A stretch of 64,000 nucleotides of DNA from Moringa oleifera (GCA_021397835.1 JAJFZO010000230.1:4954001-5018000), one strand, 5' to 3'. Shown: positions 36,601 through 49,164, counted from the stretch's first letter. Program-made: numbers and translations. The notes: generated from the sequence alone by a model not told the origin.

Positions 36601-37415
36601 TAGCTTAAATACTAAAGTTTTGATTGAAAAACATAACTAATACAAAATTTATGTAGATAATTGTAATTTTCATAGCTAAAAGAGTTTTCAAAATTCATCT
36701 CTTTATAATCACTCAAAACTAACTATAATATGTTAATATTAATCTCTCATATATAGATGTTAGAAGAAAATCTAAATTCACATATTGTATAAGAATAACA
36801 GTTCCTTATATCATTCACATACTTCTTGAGCTAATATCATAAGATCTTAACGTAATTTTTTTAATTCTCAATTTACTTATTAAATAAAAATTACTTTAAT
36901 ATTAACTTTTCATTATTGTATAATGTTTAATAATTTTTAATAAATTTTTGTTAAATTAAATCGACATATGTATGTACATATATATAAGACATGTACAACA
37001 TTTAAGTAAAACATTAGGAAGAAGGATATTATTCATTTCATTTTCTAAGAACGGTTCTCCCTTTTTCTTCGTCCTCCTTGATGATCTTCTCTTCCCAATT
37101 CTCTTATTTTGTTTCATTCTCTTTATCTCACTCGTTAATTTTTATGTAGGACCTTTTTTTTTTTGAATGAGTATTTACAAGTTAATCACAAAGTTTACAT
37201 CAATAGTGGGATGATTGAATGTGGCGAAAATAATATGATATGCTATGTATTAAATAAGCTCTTTCTTTTTGGTTTCTCCTTTTTATGATGGATATTTAGT
37301 TTTGAGTTGTGAGCTCTATTAATGCGTGGATAAGTTTATCTGCAAAGGAAGAATTAGGAAGGTTTGTATGGTTAAGATATTGGTTATTGCAATAGTTAAC
37401 AATATTAGATCTAGA
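36601..37415. other. Intergenic DNA before the MULE
   Basis: AT-rich, with a slightly pyrimidine-rich patch at 37020-37150 that contains an open frame without any domain. No gene recognised. Confidence 0.4.
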
Positions 37416-37949
37416 GTAAATTGTCAAAATTGGCACCCTACCCCCCTATTTTTACAAAAAAATCTTCACTAACATTTGCTTTTTTAGCACTTAATATATA
37501 GGAAAGATAAAAATGCTCCTGCGAAAGACAATGATACCCTTAAAATTGAATGAACTTAACATTTAAAATAGCTTTTCCGAACTCTTTTTTCTTTCTTTTT
37601 TGGGATATCTCTCTTTGTTCTTTTTTTTTTCTTTCATTTCTTTGTCATTTTTTTATAAGATCTACCCAACCATGATTAAGAGAAGGAATCAAGGCAATCA
37701 TTGTTCATTTTTGATTGGTTTTTTGTACATCTATCATATATTGTAGAATTTAAGATGAAGCTCATGTTTTTTGGTAACACATTGCTCTTGAAAATCAAAG
37801 TGTTTGGATGGCCAAAAGGTTGACAGGTGTTTGTCTACATGATAATGTACCTTAAAATTACAGAGATCTCATTTATTTTTATGAAAATCATGACATGTTT
37901 TATGTTTCATCACTTAGGATGAACCGTGTTATGATAAGCACACCGTAAT

Positions 37950-38210
37950 ATGTTTCATAAAATCATAACTTCATCATTAAGTCATAATGTCTATATAAAA
38001 TCATTACATCTTTTATAAAACTGTTACTTCATTCAAAAATCATTACTTTTTGTATGAATTATTACGTCTTAATTAAAATCATTACTTTCATCCTAAAATC
38101 ATTAGTTCCCCCATGAAATCGGTAGTTTTATTATGAAATCATTACTTCTTTCTTAAATAGTTACTTCTTTTTTTAAATCATAGCTTCTTTTTTAAACTAT
38201 TTTCATGATA
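37950..38210 (+). repeat. Left subterminal repeat array of the MULE
   Basis: About a dozen degenerate units of the type AAATCATTACTTC, spaced roughly 20-25 bp. The reverse-complement type (GAAGTAATGAAAT) is arrayed at 44.46-44.72 kb near the other end. Subterminal repeats of this kind can bind transposase. Confidence 0.6.
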
Positions 38211-38439
38211 ATTGCAAAATACAGATCATTTAACTTGAAATAATGAATGATCTAAGTCAAGGAAAAATTTTAAGTATACAGGTAGGGCTATTAGAACCTA
38301 GGGTTATGTTGTTTAAAAAGGCTTGACATATGCTCAGTTGTTGAGTTTGATAAAAATCTTGCGTGAACACTGATTTCTTTAAGTATAATATTGTACTACA
38401 TACCACAGTAAAGTCTAAATTAAGTGCTGTAAAAATTAA

Positions 38440-41400
38440 ATTAACGAATAACGATGATATTGAGTTTATGTTTTATGATGCAACATAGTACCCCATGTAA
38501 TGATGGATTTAGTAGAGTAGAATTTTGTTAAGAACAGAAATGGTGTGTACGACAATGATATTTCAAAACAAATAAATCATTTTATTTTATTTTTTACTGA
38601 GAGCAATCAAATTGGTGATGCAATCCCAAAAATATATAGTTATCCTATTGCTTAAGGTAAAAATTTTGTCACAGAATCATTCTTCTATAATGAGACTACG
38701 TAACACTCATCATACCAAAGAGATCAACTTAGATGAACCGATGGACTATATTGGGCATGAACTCCTAAACCCCAAAATTCAACTTACTAAACCCACTAAT
38801 GAAGAATAATATGAACCCATTCTAAAAGTAGAACTTGATAATGATGAGCTTAACAAAAACTTCCATCCTATCTCCTGTTCAATCCCATTGTATGTCCCAT
38901 TTGCATGCCTTTAAGCGCATAACAACATAAATGATGGCATTGGTAGAAGATATAGTCTTTTGGGTGTTGAATTATATAGTATTGCTTTGGCTTCTATAGT
39001 GAAATCAATGGTTTCAATTCACACTCTTGCCAAAGATAATTTTTTTTCAAATAAGAAAGAATTAAAGTAATTTTTGAGTATGCATGTATTGATTGAAAAA
39101 TTTGAATACAAAGTCACTAGATTTAGCAAATCAGTAATCGAGATTGCTTGTAAAGAAAAAAATTATGCATGAAAGGTTCCTATTGTGAGAGTTGCATAAA
39201 AACAATTCTTCCAAATTAGATGGTGTGATTTAACACACATTTTCACATTTGAGGAGTTTTATTGACGACATCGACAAGCAAATTCTACCATCATTGAGGA
39301 AATTCTCAGAAGTTATGTACTAATGCTACAATCATTAAATCGAAAGATATCATGGGTGATATGAAAGAACTATATAACATACAAATTTTATATGATAAAG
39401 CTTGAAAATTGAAAAAGCATGCATTATCTCTTACGTATGGTGACCCAATTAAGTCATATTAATAGTTCTTGTCATACTGCTGTATGTTGCATACAGTTAA
39501 TCGAAAAACTAAGACTCATATATGCATTGAAAATAGGACTAATCAATTTAAGTTTTTTTTATAGCTCTGAGGTAATCATTAAGGGGTTTTTAATCTAGTG
39601 ATCAGACTGATCACTGCTATCGATACCACTCATATTAAAGTGAGGATCCATGGTGTAATGTTTGTAATAGTGTGTAAGAATGAGAATGAATAGATATATC
39701 CAATAGCTCAGCCTTATCTTTTAGCCCATGACTCATGGGTCACTCATTTATGACCTCATCCATTGAGTTTTAACCCCACCCCCTTATTAATAGGGTCGAG
39801 TTAAGGTTGTCCATTTGAAAAATGGATTGGGCCATGGGCTTAAAATTTTGAAGTGGATTACCTCATGGATTGACCTGTTAAGGTTAATCATTGACCCACA
39901 ATTAGATCATATTTGAGCCAGGTTATTAGAATTAAAAATAGGCTATAATCAGATTATTTTTGGGCCAACTCATTAGAATCAATAAATGGGTTATTTGGAT
40001 TAACTTATCAAGAGCAATAAACGGGTCATATTTAGCCATACCCAATTAAATCATTAATGTTTTATTTTTATAGGTATAATTAAGTTAATTTATAATCATT
40101 ATTTGTAAGACATAAAAATGAGTTTGATATCTTTTATCATTAAAGCACTTATATATTTGAAAGATTATGATTTGACCAATAAAAGAATGCAAGATAATGC
40201 AAGATTGAATAGTTAGCAAACATCAACATATGTCATGCTGAATTTAATAATACTAGTTCTCCTAAAGATTGAAAGTTGTATAATGTAATCTTTTGATTTA
40301 AAGATTTACTTATTTGGATAATGAAATTGAGAAATACATATGATTAATCAGTGAGTAGGTGTTAACCTAGTTAGGATATATTTATCTTATAGTGATGCAT
40401 CAATTTCTCAAAATTATATTTATTTAATTAAATATAATTATTTATTTGATATTATATGTAAATAGTTTTTTATATTATCTATTTTAAAATTAATTAATAA
40501 TATAATTTATAAAATATTAATTTATATGTGTATAAAATATAATAAAACCCTTATAAGACTCAATGTAATATTTTTATTAGTTCTACATAGATATATATAT
40601 ATAAAATCTACATAAAGCTCAAATAAAGCCTATTTAACACCCGAACATAGCTCACATAAAGCCCAAATAAATTTAATTTAAGGCTAAAAAACAATCCCTA
40701 TAAAGCTCAAATAAATTTCATTTAAGGCTAAAAAATAACCTAACTAATTAAGCCTGTAGGCAGGCCATGTGTCATATATTTTTAAAATAGATAGGCTCTA
40801 CTCGATTCGTTAATTTAGAAGGCTATCGAGCAATAGATTGGGTTAGATTTAGGTCACAATTTTTGGTTGCTGAGGTTAACCACTAGCGTTTGGTTATGGT
40901 GACTTGGAGAATTATGAGCATAGAAGTGGTTCTTGAAGTAGCTGAAGGAAGTCATTGGTGTTATTAAAGACTTATTTATTATATCAAATCATTATACTAG
41001 TATTGCGAAGGTCACTACAAAGTTTTTTCCTAATTTTTTAATCATGATTTATGTTTTGGCATATGATCCATAACATAAAGAATCAATTTAAAGTAGAAGA
41101 TATGTATAAGATATTTTTACAATGTGGGTAGGACATTTTGGAAATTTGAATTCAACAATTGATGATTGAGTTATAAGCTAATTACGCTCAAGCATTTAAA
41201 TATATCATGAATGAAGATTCAAGTAAATGGTCATGTGTGCATTGCCTTGGAGATGATACCAACTGATGACCACCAACCTTGCATGGAGCTTAAATTTTTG
41301 TCTTCGATTTATTTATGAGTTGCTCGTCACAACATTATTGAAATTCATTAGAGATATGATGCAACATTGAATTTACGATTAACATGAGAAAACCAAGGAT

Positions 41401-41960
41401 TGACGGGCATAACTAATAGAATTGGTTCACTCCTTAATGATTGGAAGAGAAAAAGTTTCATTATAGATGACGGCTTTTAATGTTGACAAAAATGTATTTA
41501 TGATCAAGCACAAGTGTAAAATGATGATTATTAACCTTATGGAACACAATTTTATTTGAAGAAAGTTTCAAGGTGATTTGTGGCTATGTGTACATGCACT
41601 AGCAGCTTTTAAATGCCATTTATTGTTTTGTTCTTAATATTTTTATTATTTATTGTTACTTATTTTAGTACTTTACCAGTTTTTGCATTTTTGTAGGGAA
41701 TGTAACATTGATTTCATAACTTTTTACTCTAACTAATATAAACATGAGCACTTGATAACGGCATATACTAAGCTGATCTATTTAATTAGTGATAACTTTG
41801 ATTGAGATGCACCTGAGAAAGTTAGAAAGAATGTGATATTAGCGCCCAATAATGATAAACCACCAAGTCATTTAAGGAAGTAAACAATATTCTGTGGTGG
41901 AGAAAGGATACATAAAAAGAAGTGCTTAAGATGAGGTTAGTATGGACTTAATCGATTGAC
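38440..41960 (+). pseudogene. mudrA-type MULE transposase relic (interrupted)
   Basis: Broken by many stops, frameshifts and a 1.17-kb insertion, but all landmarks are in order. Near 39037-39250: FFSNKKELK, LIEKFEYKVTRFSKSVIEIA, IRWCDLTHIFTFEE (N-terminal MuDR DNA-binding domain). Near 39605-39708: LITAIDTTHIKVRIHGVMF (first catalytic Asp) and NE, stop, IYPIA. After the insertion, from 40888: FGYGDLENYE, WFLK, LKEVIGVIKDLFIISNHYTS (second Asp replaced by Asn). Near 41575-41610: LWLCVHALAAFKCH (SWIM zinc finger, first cysteines lost). Near 41910-41960: a CCHC knuckle, KCLR, stop, G, stop, YGLNRLTCPNS, with Cys and His lost. It once catalysed transposition; it cannot be functional now. Confidence 0.85.
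39709..40879. mobile_element. Nested non-autonomous insertion inside the MULE transposase
   Basis: The transposase reading breaks off after IYPIA at 39708 and resumes with FGYGDL at 40888. The break is bordered by CCAATAGCT (39700-39708) and CCACTAGCG (40880-40888), a 9-bp direct repeat with two mismatches that fits a target duplication. The 1,171-bp insert has no coding capacity. Its flanks are rich in GGGTCA, GGGCCA and GACCCA motifs, as in non-autonomous hAT or MULE elements. The ends share CTCAGC in inverted orientation, but no longer terminal repeat is clear. The superfamily is left open. Confidence 0.6.
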
Positions 41961-42879
41961 ATGCCCAAACTCATAGTATTATAATAAGGCAATTCATTCT
42001 CGATCATCAAATATGTCTGATTAGTTGCGCCGTAAATGTTGCAATAATGGTGGGGTTGGACATAATTCATAAACTTGTCAAATTATCCCCAGTTTAGCTT
42101 TAATTAGTGAAATACTATAAACTTATGATATATAGTGTATTTGATATTGTTAATTTGTTATCTATTTAAGATTATTAAATTGTTATATATTTGATATTGT
42201 TGGTTACTATATGTTCAAGATTGTCACAAGTAATTAATATAAGATTAGACCAATGTTTGAATTATAAAAGTCATTGATGTTAAAAAAATCGTGCCTTTTA
42301 TAGACAAACTCATGATAAGATTACTTAAAAATTTATTACTTATTTGAATGATTTCACAAGATTCCTTAAAATTCGTGACTTATTTACCTAAATCGTGAGA
42401 AGTTTGCTCCAAATTCATGATAAAATTGTGTAGGATTCATGACTTCTTACTACAATCGTTAGAATGTTAGCCTAATTCATTACTTCTTCCAACAAAGTGT
42501 GAGCAGATTTATCTAGAATCATAACTTACTTACTACGACAGTTAGAATATTAATCTAATTCATTGCCAAAAATTATAAGAAGATTACTTAAATTTGTGAC
42601 TTTATTAAGAGAATCATTAGAGAATTGTTAAAATTTATCAAATTAAATTTTTTGGAATGATAACACAACCATATATAGACAAGAAAAAAATATAAATAAT
42701 ATTTACAATTATCATGATACTGCAGGTGTTATTTACTAGTACCAAATATAAACAAAATAATATAATACAAAATAAAATTATAAAATTCACGTTGGATCAT
42801 CCTTATCATCATAAAAGTTTACAAAAATGTAAGTGGCTATTATATATATATATATACATTCCCTTGTATGTTTTTGTAG

Positions 42880-44199
42880 GCTTGAGGCAACTATGTAGCC
42901 TTATTTTGAGTGGGGATGACATCTAAATCTATCTCTTCACCCCACTGTAGTTGTCTTTATTACCACGAGACTGTGCTGCTACATGTGGTTACAATGGTAG
43001 CATAGTCTTTTCAAACCCTACATAGTATAAGGCCTAAAGCTCAGTAACGGTTGGCTCAAGTTTAGCCTTGACCATCATCTCAATACGTAAACAAAATAGT
43101 AAAGAACTACTAGATATCAGATTAGAGTGTAAAATTAAGTAATGAATCTATATATAACTTAAAGAAAGTATAATGAAGTGACAAAAGAAGTATTGAATGC
43201 ATAAATGAACTCTTGATTGGGTTCATGAACTAATGAATGTGTAAAAGAACTAAAGAAATCAGGGTCTAAGTCATGATTGTGTTTATTAAGCAATGATTAC
43301 ATAGGAGAATTAACGAAAGCATGGAAAAGCTAAAGATACAAGGGCTTAAGTTATGATTATGTCTGAATGAACTAACGATTAATTAACAAATAATAAAAGA
43401 ATTACCAATATTAAGATTCAAGTCAAGACAGTGTATAAATGAACTAACGATTGTGTTAATTAAGTACTGAATGCATAAATATGCTAACAAATGTGTAAAA
43501 TACTTACATTATTTGTAAAAATTTTCTTACCATGATACTCTGTGACCTATGATTGAATTTTCACTAGCAAATATCGGGCAGTAGTGGTCTTATTACCTTG
43601 GTAGCATGTTGTTTGGTGTTAGGAATCACTTCGAAGGAAAAAACCTAAAAAGGATAAATAAGCAAAGGTTTTGCAAAGTTTGTGATGAATTAAAATTTTA
43701 GAATAAAAAATTCATTACCTACAATGCCTAGACAAAGCCGTAAGTGTTTCAATTTGCCATGGCCTTCTTGAACTAGACAATGGAGTTACATTACACCAAT
43801 GTTCCCCATAGGAAGCTATTAAACGCTTCGAAGCCATCAACTAGGTGGAACTATCATAAAGGGAAATGTTGCTGCTCATCATGCTCTTTAATGAAAGCAT
43901 TAAGCAAATACAGTTACCCAAGCTTCATTGCATCATTCGCATCCTCGCCAAATATATCCCTTAGCAGCTTGGCCTTAATAGTACTAGTGCTAATTTTATC
44001 CCTTGCCATCAAAATATTTGGTGAAAATACCAAATGATTAGCTGGAATGTTGTTTGTGCCTGGTAGCTTACCAAATCAAAGCCCAATTATGAGATAAAAG
44101 TCTTCCTTGCTAAATCGTGCCTTTTTCCACCATAATCGAAACTGCATCTCTTCTTCATTCAGTTGATCAACTCTCAAAGTAACAAATTTTGCATAGTTA
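42880..44199 (-). pseudogene. DUF1985 gene relic carried by the MULE
   Basis: On minus from 44199: YAKFVTLRVDQLNEEEMQF, then FYLIIGL, stop, FGKLPGTNN, then NHLVFSPNIL, KAKLLRDIFGEDANDAMKLG, stop, LYLLNAFIKEHDEQQHFPL, VDGFEAFNSFLWGTLV, FKKAMANLKHLRL and, near 43617, FEVIPNT. This is the order of the DUF1985 domain of plant genes: a FALITGL-like start, a central YLL...I block, an F.WG step and a final E.IP. A further piece reads IEMMVKAKLEPTVTEL near 43075-43020. Stops and frameshifts make it a relic. No Ulp1-like protease domain was seen downstream. It lies opposite to the transposase, as expected for a passenger gene. Confidence 0.75.
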
Positions 44200-44459
44200 A
44201 CCCAAAAAATGTGAAGTTTTCATGAAGCTTCAGGAAATGAGTAAGACAAGTGCTATTGAACCTCTGCTTTTACGAGTCATTTAGCACACATTTGATGTTT
44301 GAAATGATGTCAACATCGTAGTGCTTTAAAATCCTTACAGAAGGCTTCCAGTTCTCTTTAGGCATTAAATAATTTCTAATAATGTCTACTGTATGCAAGA
44401 TAAACAAGAAAAACAAGAAAAAAAAAGTCAAAATATTGCTTAAATTGCTCACAAAAATT

Positions 44460-44720
44460 GCTAAATGTATGCACGAAATTACTAAATCAACTAACGAAAT
44501 GGTAAAAGTAATAATGAAATGATAAAAATTGTAACAAAATAACTAAATCAATTAACAAAAATTAAAAGGACTCACGAAATGGTAAATGTAGTCACGAAAT
44601 TATACAAGAAGTCACGAAATATGAAATGTTGTTATGAAATTAAAATGTTAGTCATGAAATTGTTGAAACTATATACGAAACATAAAAAGAAGTAATGAAA
44701 TATTAGAGTTTGTCAAAGTT
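44460..44720 (+). repeat. Right subterminal repeat array of the MULE
   Basis: Degenerate units of the type GAAATGGTAAAAGTAATAAT and AGTCACGAAAT, roughly 20-25 bp apart. They are the inverse of the AAATCATTACTTC units near the left end. Related units also occur at 43130-43500. Confidence 0.6.
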
Positions 44721-45290
44721 CTTAGCATCAGACCACACTTCTTCAAACTCTGTCATGAAAGTATAAAAATTTAGCAACCACACCCAATAATTTCAAGTCT
44801 AGAAATAAGAAATTGAATATAACATACGACATACATAGAAATTCCTAAACAAACTCTTTAGTTCCAACAAGGAAAAAAACGCACAATAATACACCCACAA
44901 GTCAAAAATTCATAAAATAACAACCAAAATCTTTTAAAACACATAATAAACATGAATTAAAAAATTCACAGATAAATTAAATTGAAAAATACAAAATAAT
45001 GATGAATTGAACTTGCCAAAATAATGCGGTTTGTAAGTATCTAATAAGCAAAAAAGTCAAAATTATTGGTTAAAAGTATAAATGTTTTTTGAGGATCGAC
45101 ACACAACAAATGTGAAAAAATCAAGATAAAAAAACTTAAAAATATTTTTATAAAAAAAAGTAAAAGAGGTAAATAGAGAGTGAGGTGAGAGGTAAAAAAG
45201 CAATGTTTTGGTTAGTTTGACTTTTAGTTTTTTTTACATGAATAATCAAGTCATTGTACATCTTTTATCAAGGATAATTTGTTTGAAAAT

Positions 45291-46250
45291 GATTTTAAAA
45301 ATTGCTAAAAATATATAATTACTAATTTAAATTATTGTTGTAAATACTTTTATACGAATGCTTAGAAAAAGAAAAATATCCTTAACTTTGAAATAACATT
45401 GGGACTACAGCGGAAAAATTATGTAAATGTCTATTAAATTCAATGTGAACATACGGTTTTACAGGTTTGAAGGCAAGGCCCCTCAAAGAAGTCTTCTGTA
45501 CAATAAGTGGCTTGAAAAGTTGCATTTCTTAAGAATCTTAGTTGGATTATATGTATTTTGGTTTTATTAAAGGGTTTTCTTTCATTTGGTGGGAATGCTT
45601 TAATATTCCACAGTTTATTGGATTAATTCCAACTGGCTATTTAATGTTTTGTTGAACATCTGCACTACATTGTTAGCATTAGAAAGGCATTCTGTTCCGA
45701 TATACTTACGAAGTTTCAAACTATCATATTCAATTCTTTTTTTTATCACTCTGAATTTTTTTAACACATATTAATTGTCATAATTATAATATAATTAGTT
45801 TCTGTTTTTTATTAAAAATAATCTATAAAATAATTTTACTCAAAACAGGAAAGAGTTGTGAAAGAAATATTTTTATTTGTTACGGTTGCATAAATTTCTC
45901 TTCATTCTCTTATGTCGTTTTATTTATATTTTTATAATGTTAATGAAATTCTTACTTAACATATTGTTTTATTAAAAATTAAACTGTAGAAAAAGAAAAA
46001 AAATATGAGTACTTTTTTGATATATGAAACATGAAATATCTTTAAAGTTGTAATAAAACAAAAAATTGAAAGTAAAATAATACTTTTTGTAAATAGTATT
46101 ATTTATAATTTATTTTCAAATAAAAATCTTAAATATTTTTATTTCTGATATTAGAAGATTGAATTAAAAAAAAAAGATAATTTGATCATTGAATTGGTTT
46201 CATGGTAAAATATAATCATTAAATTGTAAATAACATGATTTTAGGATAAA
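45291..46250. other. Intergenic DNA after the MULE
   Basis: AT-rich. A balanced patch at 45420-45700 contains no recognisable frame. No gene seen. Confidence 0.4.
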
Positions 46251-46760
46251 TGTTTCATAAAAAGTCTTATGTTTACTCTTTAAAAAATTTTCATACGTAA
46301 AAAATAATAAATTAAACCCAAATGTATCAATTTGATTCAAATTAAACCTACACTCAAATGATTATGAAAAATTAAAAGTATTTTTATTATTAAAATATTT
46401 TTAAAATAATTTAAATAAAATTTTCACTTTATTTTGAATGTATCATCCAAATTTAAATAATTTTTTATGTAAGATTTTAAATTTTTTAAATTTTTGATAA
46501 TATAAATTTTTAAAAATTATATTTTTAATACTTAAAAAATTTTAAAATTTTTTGTGATGATAACTCTAATATTTTTTTATATTTATAAAAAAATTTAAAT
46601 CAAAATTTTTTTATAAAACTTTAAACTTGAATTCTTTAATTTTAAATTTTTATTAAATCAAATAAATAAATTAAAATTTAATTTATTATTTTTTAAATAT
46701 AAAATTTTAATTAATAATATAAATTAAATATTAAAATTATATGACGTTTTTTATTATAAT
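46250..46760 (+). repeat. Copy of dispersed AT-rich repeat
   Basis: Plus-type copy, with AATTTGATTCAAATTAAACC, AATGATTATGAAAAATTAAA, a TTTTTATTATTAAAATATTT block, and TTTTTTGTGATGATAACTC near its 3' part, in the same order as at 35.0-36.0 kb. Non-coding. Confidence 0.45.
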
Positions 46761-47519
46761 TTTATTATGTTCATAAAAAAATATTAAGATTAATTCCGTG
46801 GCATCACTTCATATCAACGATCAAACTGTCAGACGCATAAGGTTTGTAGTATTTATTGTGTACTGAGATTGTGAAGGGGATGAGACATTCCATCTGACGT
46901 CTCTCTCAAAATTTGTTGTTATCTTAGGACCATTAGCTTTAGGAAAGCTGCTAGAAGCTCCTTCTCTTCCTCCGTCCCTCCCCCTCTTATTTCACCTTAA
47001 TTTGGATCTATTTTTCGGATTCAATTTTTTTTAAATAATTTTTTTTATTTTTTAAAAAATAAAACTTAAAAAATATACATTTTTAATTTAAAATATTATT
47101 TATTTGGTTAAATTATCACCTATGATAATATTATAAAAAATAATATAAATTAAATCAACAAATAATTATAACTCATTTTAAAGATTTTTTTTTCCTTTAA
47201 AACTGGGAGAGCAATGAAAGCTAATAAATTTCTAATTTTACTTGGTGATGACGCACCTGAGTTTGCACGTTTCTTTGGGCATACAAAAATTATACCAAAG
47301 TGGTCAACTAGTTATGAAAAAAAAACAAAAGAGAATTCAATAAAAGAAGGTTTTAAACAGTAATCAAATGCGTCTCCATCTGCATCAATTAACGCTAACG
47401 GCTAACGCCTTTGGTGCCCCCTTTAATTAAGAACTGGGGGCTTTCTTCGTTCACATTGATCACTGTACCATTTGATTCCTTAACAGCATCCACATCTAAT
47501 AACCTTATTTATTTATTTA
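46761..47519. other. Non-repeat island between repeat copies
   Basis: Two GC-balanced stretches (46790-47010 and 47200-47480) around a low-complexity AT block. No coding frame or RNA gene recognised. Confidence 0.4.
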
Positions 47520-48060
47520 TTTGTTAAATATTTAAATTAATAAAATAAAAATTTTAAAATACTAATGATAAATTTTATATAAAATATTAATATTCATCTC
47601 ATTTTATCATTAGATTTTTGAGTTTAGAAAGTAATAAGTTAAATTTTAATCTGTCAATTTAATATCAAATTAATTTTTAATTTAAATAATTATAAAAATT
47701 GAAAATATATTTATTATTAAGATACATTAAAATGATTTTAATAAATTTTTTATTATTTTTAGTTTATTTTTAAATATGAATAATTTTAAATATAATATTT
47801 ATTTTTAAATTTTTTAAAAATTTTAATAATATAAATTAAAAAAATATATTTTAAATATTTAAAAATTTTTAAAATTTTTTTGATGATAACGTGAATATTA
47901 TTCATATTTATAAAAAATTTTAATTTAATTATTTTAATTTTTAATGATTTAATTAATTTAAATTAATAAATAAAATTTTTATTTATTATTATTTAAATAT
48001 TAAATTTTAATTAATAATATAAATTAAATGTTAAAATTATATATAATATTTATTTAAAAA
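47520..48060 (+). repeat. Copy of dispersed AT-rich repeat
   Basis: Plus-type copy: AATTTTAATCTGTCAATTTA, AATATATTTATTATTAAGAT, TTTTTTTGATGATAACGTGA and a TTATAAAAAATTTTAATTT tail in the family order. Non-coding. Confidence 0.4.
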
Positions 48061-48480
48061 TTAAAATAATTAAAATAATATTTTGATTTCTGGTTGAAGA
48101 TGATTTAAAATCACTGCCAGATGATGGGTCGCGCGTCTAAGGCATGGTTGGCGAGTAGTGCCCTTGTGAATACTGCACTCCAAATTAGACATGCGGAGGA
48201 TCGAATCAGATCTCAAGACAGTGAAAGGATTGAAAACGTTGTAAGCTTCCGACATGCCCGCCGCAGAACAGCTCGTTAGGGGTAAAGAAACGGTCAAGCT
48301 CCTCGTGGTGGATAGTTTGTGCAGGCTCGGAATGGCGGCCGACCAATCACCGCCCCTCTCTCTTCGGTTTCATACTTGAATTAGTGTTTCCACCCCCATT
48401 ACGTTCAACAATATGATGAAGTTGCCGTCCACATCTGTTCTTCTTTCCATATTTCCCATCCAATGCTTCTCATTGTAATT
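48061..48480 (-). other. GC-richer island with a minus-strand open frame
   Basis: A markedly GC-richer patch. On minus a frame from 48297 to 48070 is open (starts MTVSLPLTSC, contains FNPFTVLRSDSILRMSN). It has a transit-peptide-like composition but no recognised domain or splice context. It may be an orphan first exon or a gene remnant; I would not call it a gene. Confidence 0.25.
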
Positions 48481-48514
48481 TAGGCCTCTTACCTGCCCAA
48501 ATCTGTTCTTCTTT

Positions 48515-48518
<4 letters not shown>

Positions 48519-48547
<29 letters not shown>
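48519..48547. repeat. (AT)n microsatellite
   Basis: Uninterrupted AT dinucleotide run of about 28 bases at the border of the adjacent AT-rich repeat copy. Confidence 0.8.
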
Positions 48548-48549
<2 letters not shown>

Positions 48550-49160
48550 CAAAAATAAATATTATTTAAAATTTTAATTTTTAAAATTTTAAAACTTGAT
48601 AACATAAAATTTTGATTTATTAATTTAAAATAAATTAATTTTATTGAATAATTTAAAAATTAAAACATTTATACAAAATTAATATTTAAAAAATTATTAA
48701 AAAAAAAGATTCCAAAAAAGCTTGGATATTTATTTTCATATTATTGATTATTAAAAAATAATAAAATATATCAATTTAACCTAAATTAAATTTTATTAAA
48801 AATTTTAAAAATTATAAATAAACAAATTAAAAATTTTATACAATAAATTTTTTATAGATGTAAAAATATATTCAAATTATTATAAAAAATTATAAATTTT
48901 TAAATTATTATTCTAATTTTTAAAACTCATAAAATTAAAATTTTTTGTAACAATAGATTTGTAAAAAATGTTAATTTAAATTTATTAAATAAGATTTTTA
49001 ATTTAAATATTTTAAATATTAAAATTTTTAAATAAAATTAATAAAATTAAATTAATAAAAATTAAATTTATTATTTCTTAAATATAAAAATTAAATTGAT
49101 AATATAAAATAATCATCAAAATTTTATAAAATTTTTATCTTTTTAAAATTATAAATAAGA
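48550..49160 (-). repeat. Copy of dispersed AT-rich repeat
   Basis: Minus-type copy, inverted relative to the copies at 46.3 and 47.5 kb: AAATTAAAAATTTTATACAA, TATAGATGTAAAAATATATT and CAAATTATTATAAAAAATTA in order. Non-coding. Confidence 0.4.
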
Positions 49161-49164
49161 TTTA

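Larger units (their letters stand above)
37416..45290 (+). mobile_element. Decayed Mutator-like element (MULE) carrying a DUF1985 gene relic
   Basis: Defined by a mudrA-type transposase relic on plus and a DUF1985 relic on minus, enclosed by diverged inverted ends. The left end (about 37416) reads GAGTAAATTGTC and, 70 bp in, ACTAACATTTGCTTTTTTAG. The right end, on minus from about 45290, shows AAATTATC and then ACTAACCAAAACATTGCTTT. Long inverted stretches of degenerate short repeats lie inside both ends. Convergent transposase and second gene is the classic MULE layout, and DUF1985 (often with a Ulp1-like protease) is a known passenger of plant MULEs of the KAONASHI type. The limits are good to tens of bases only; no clear 9-bp target duplication was found. 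Confidence 0.65.

Noticed and set aside
37950..38210. Regularly spaced repeats considered as a CRISPR array
   Set aside because: The units are degenerate, the spacers are not unique, and the setting is a plant MULE end with an inverted partner array.
43780..44037. 85-codon plus-strand frame in the MULE
   Set aside because: It is the antisense of the DUF1985 relic, which explains the conserved signal better.
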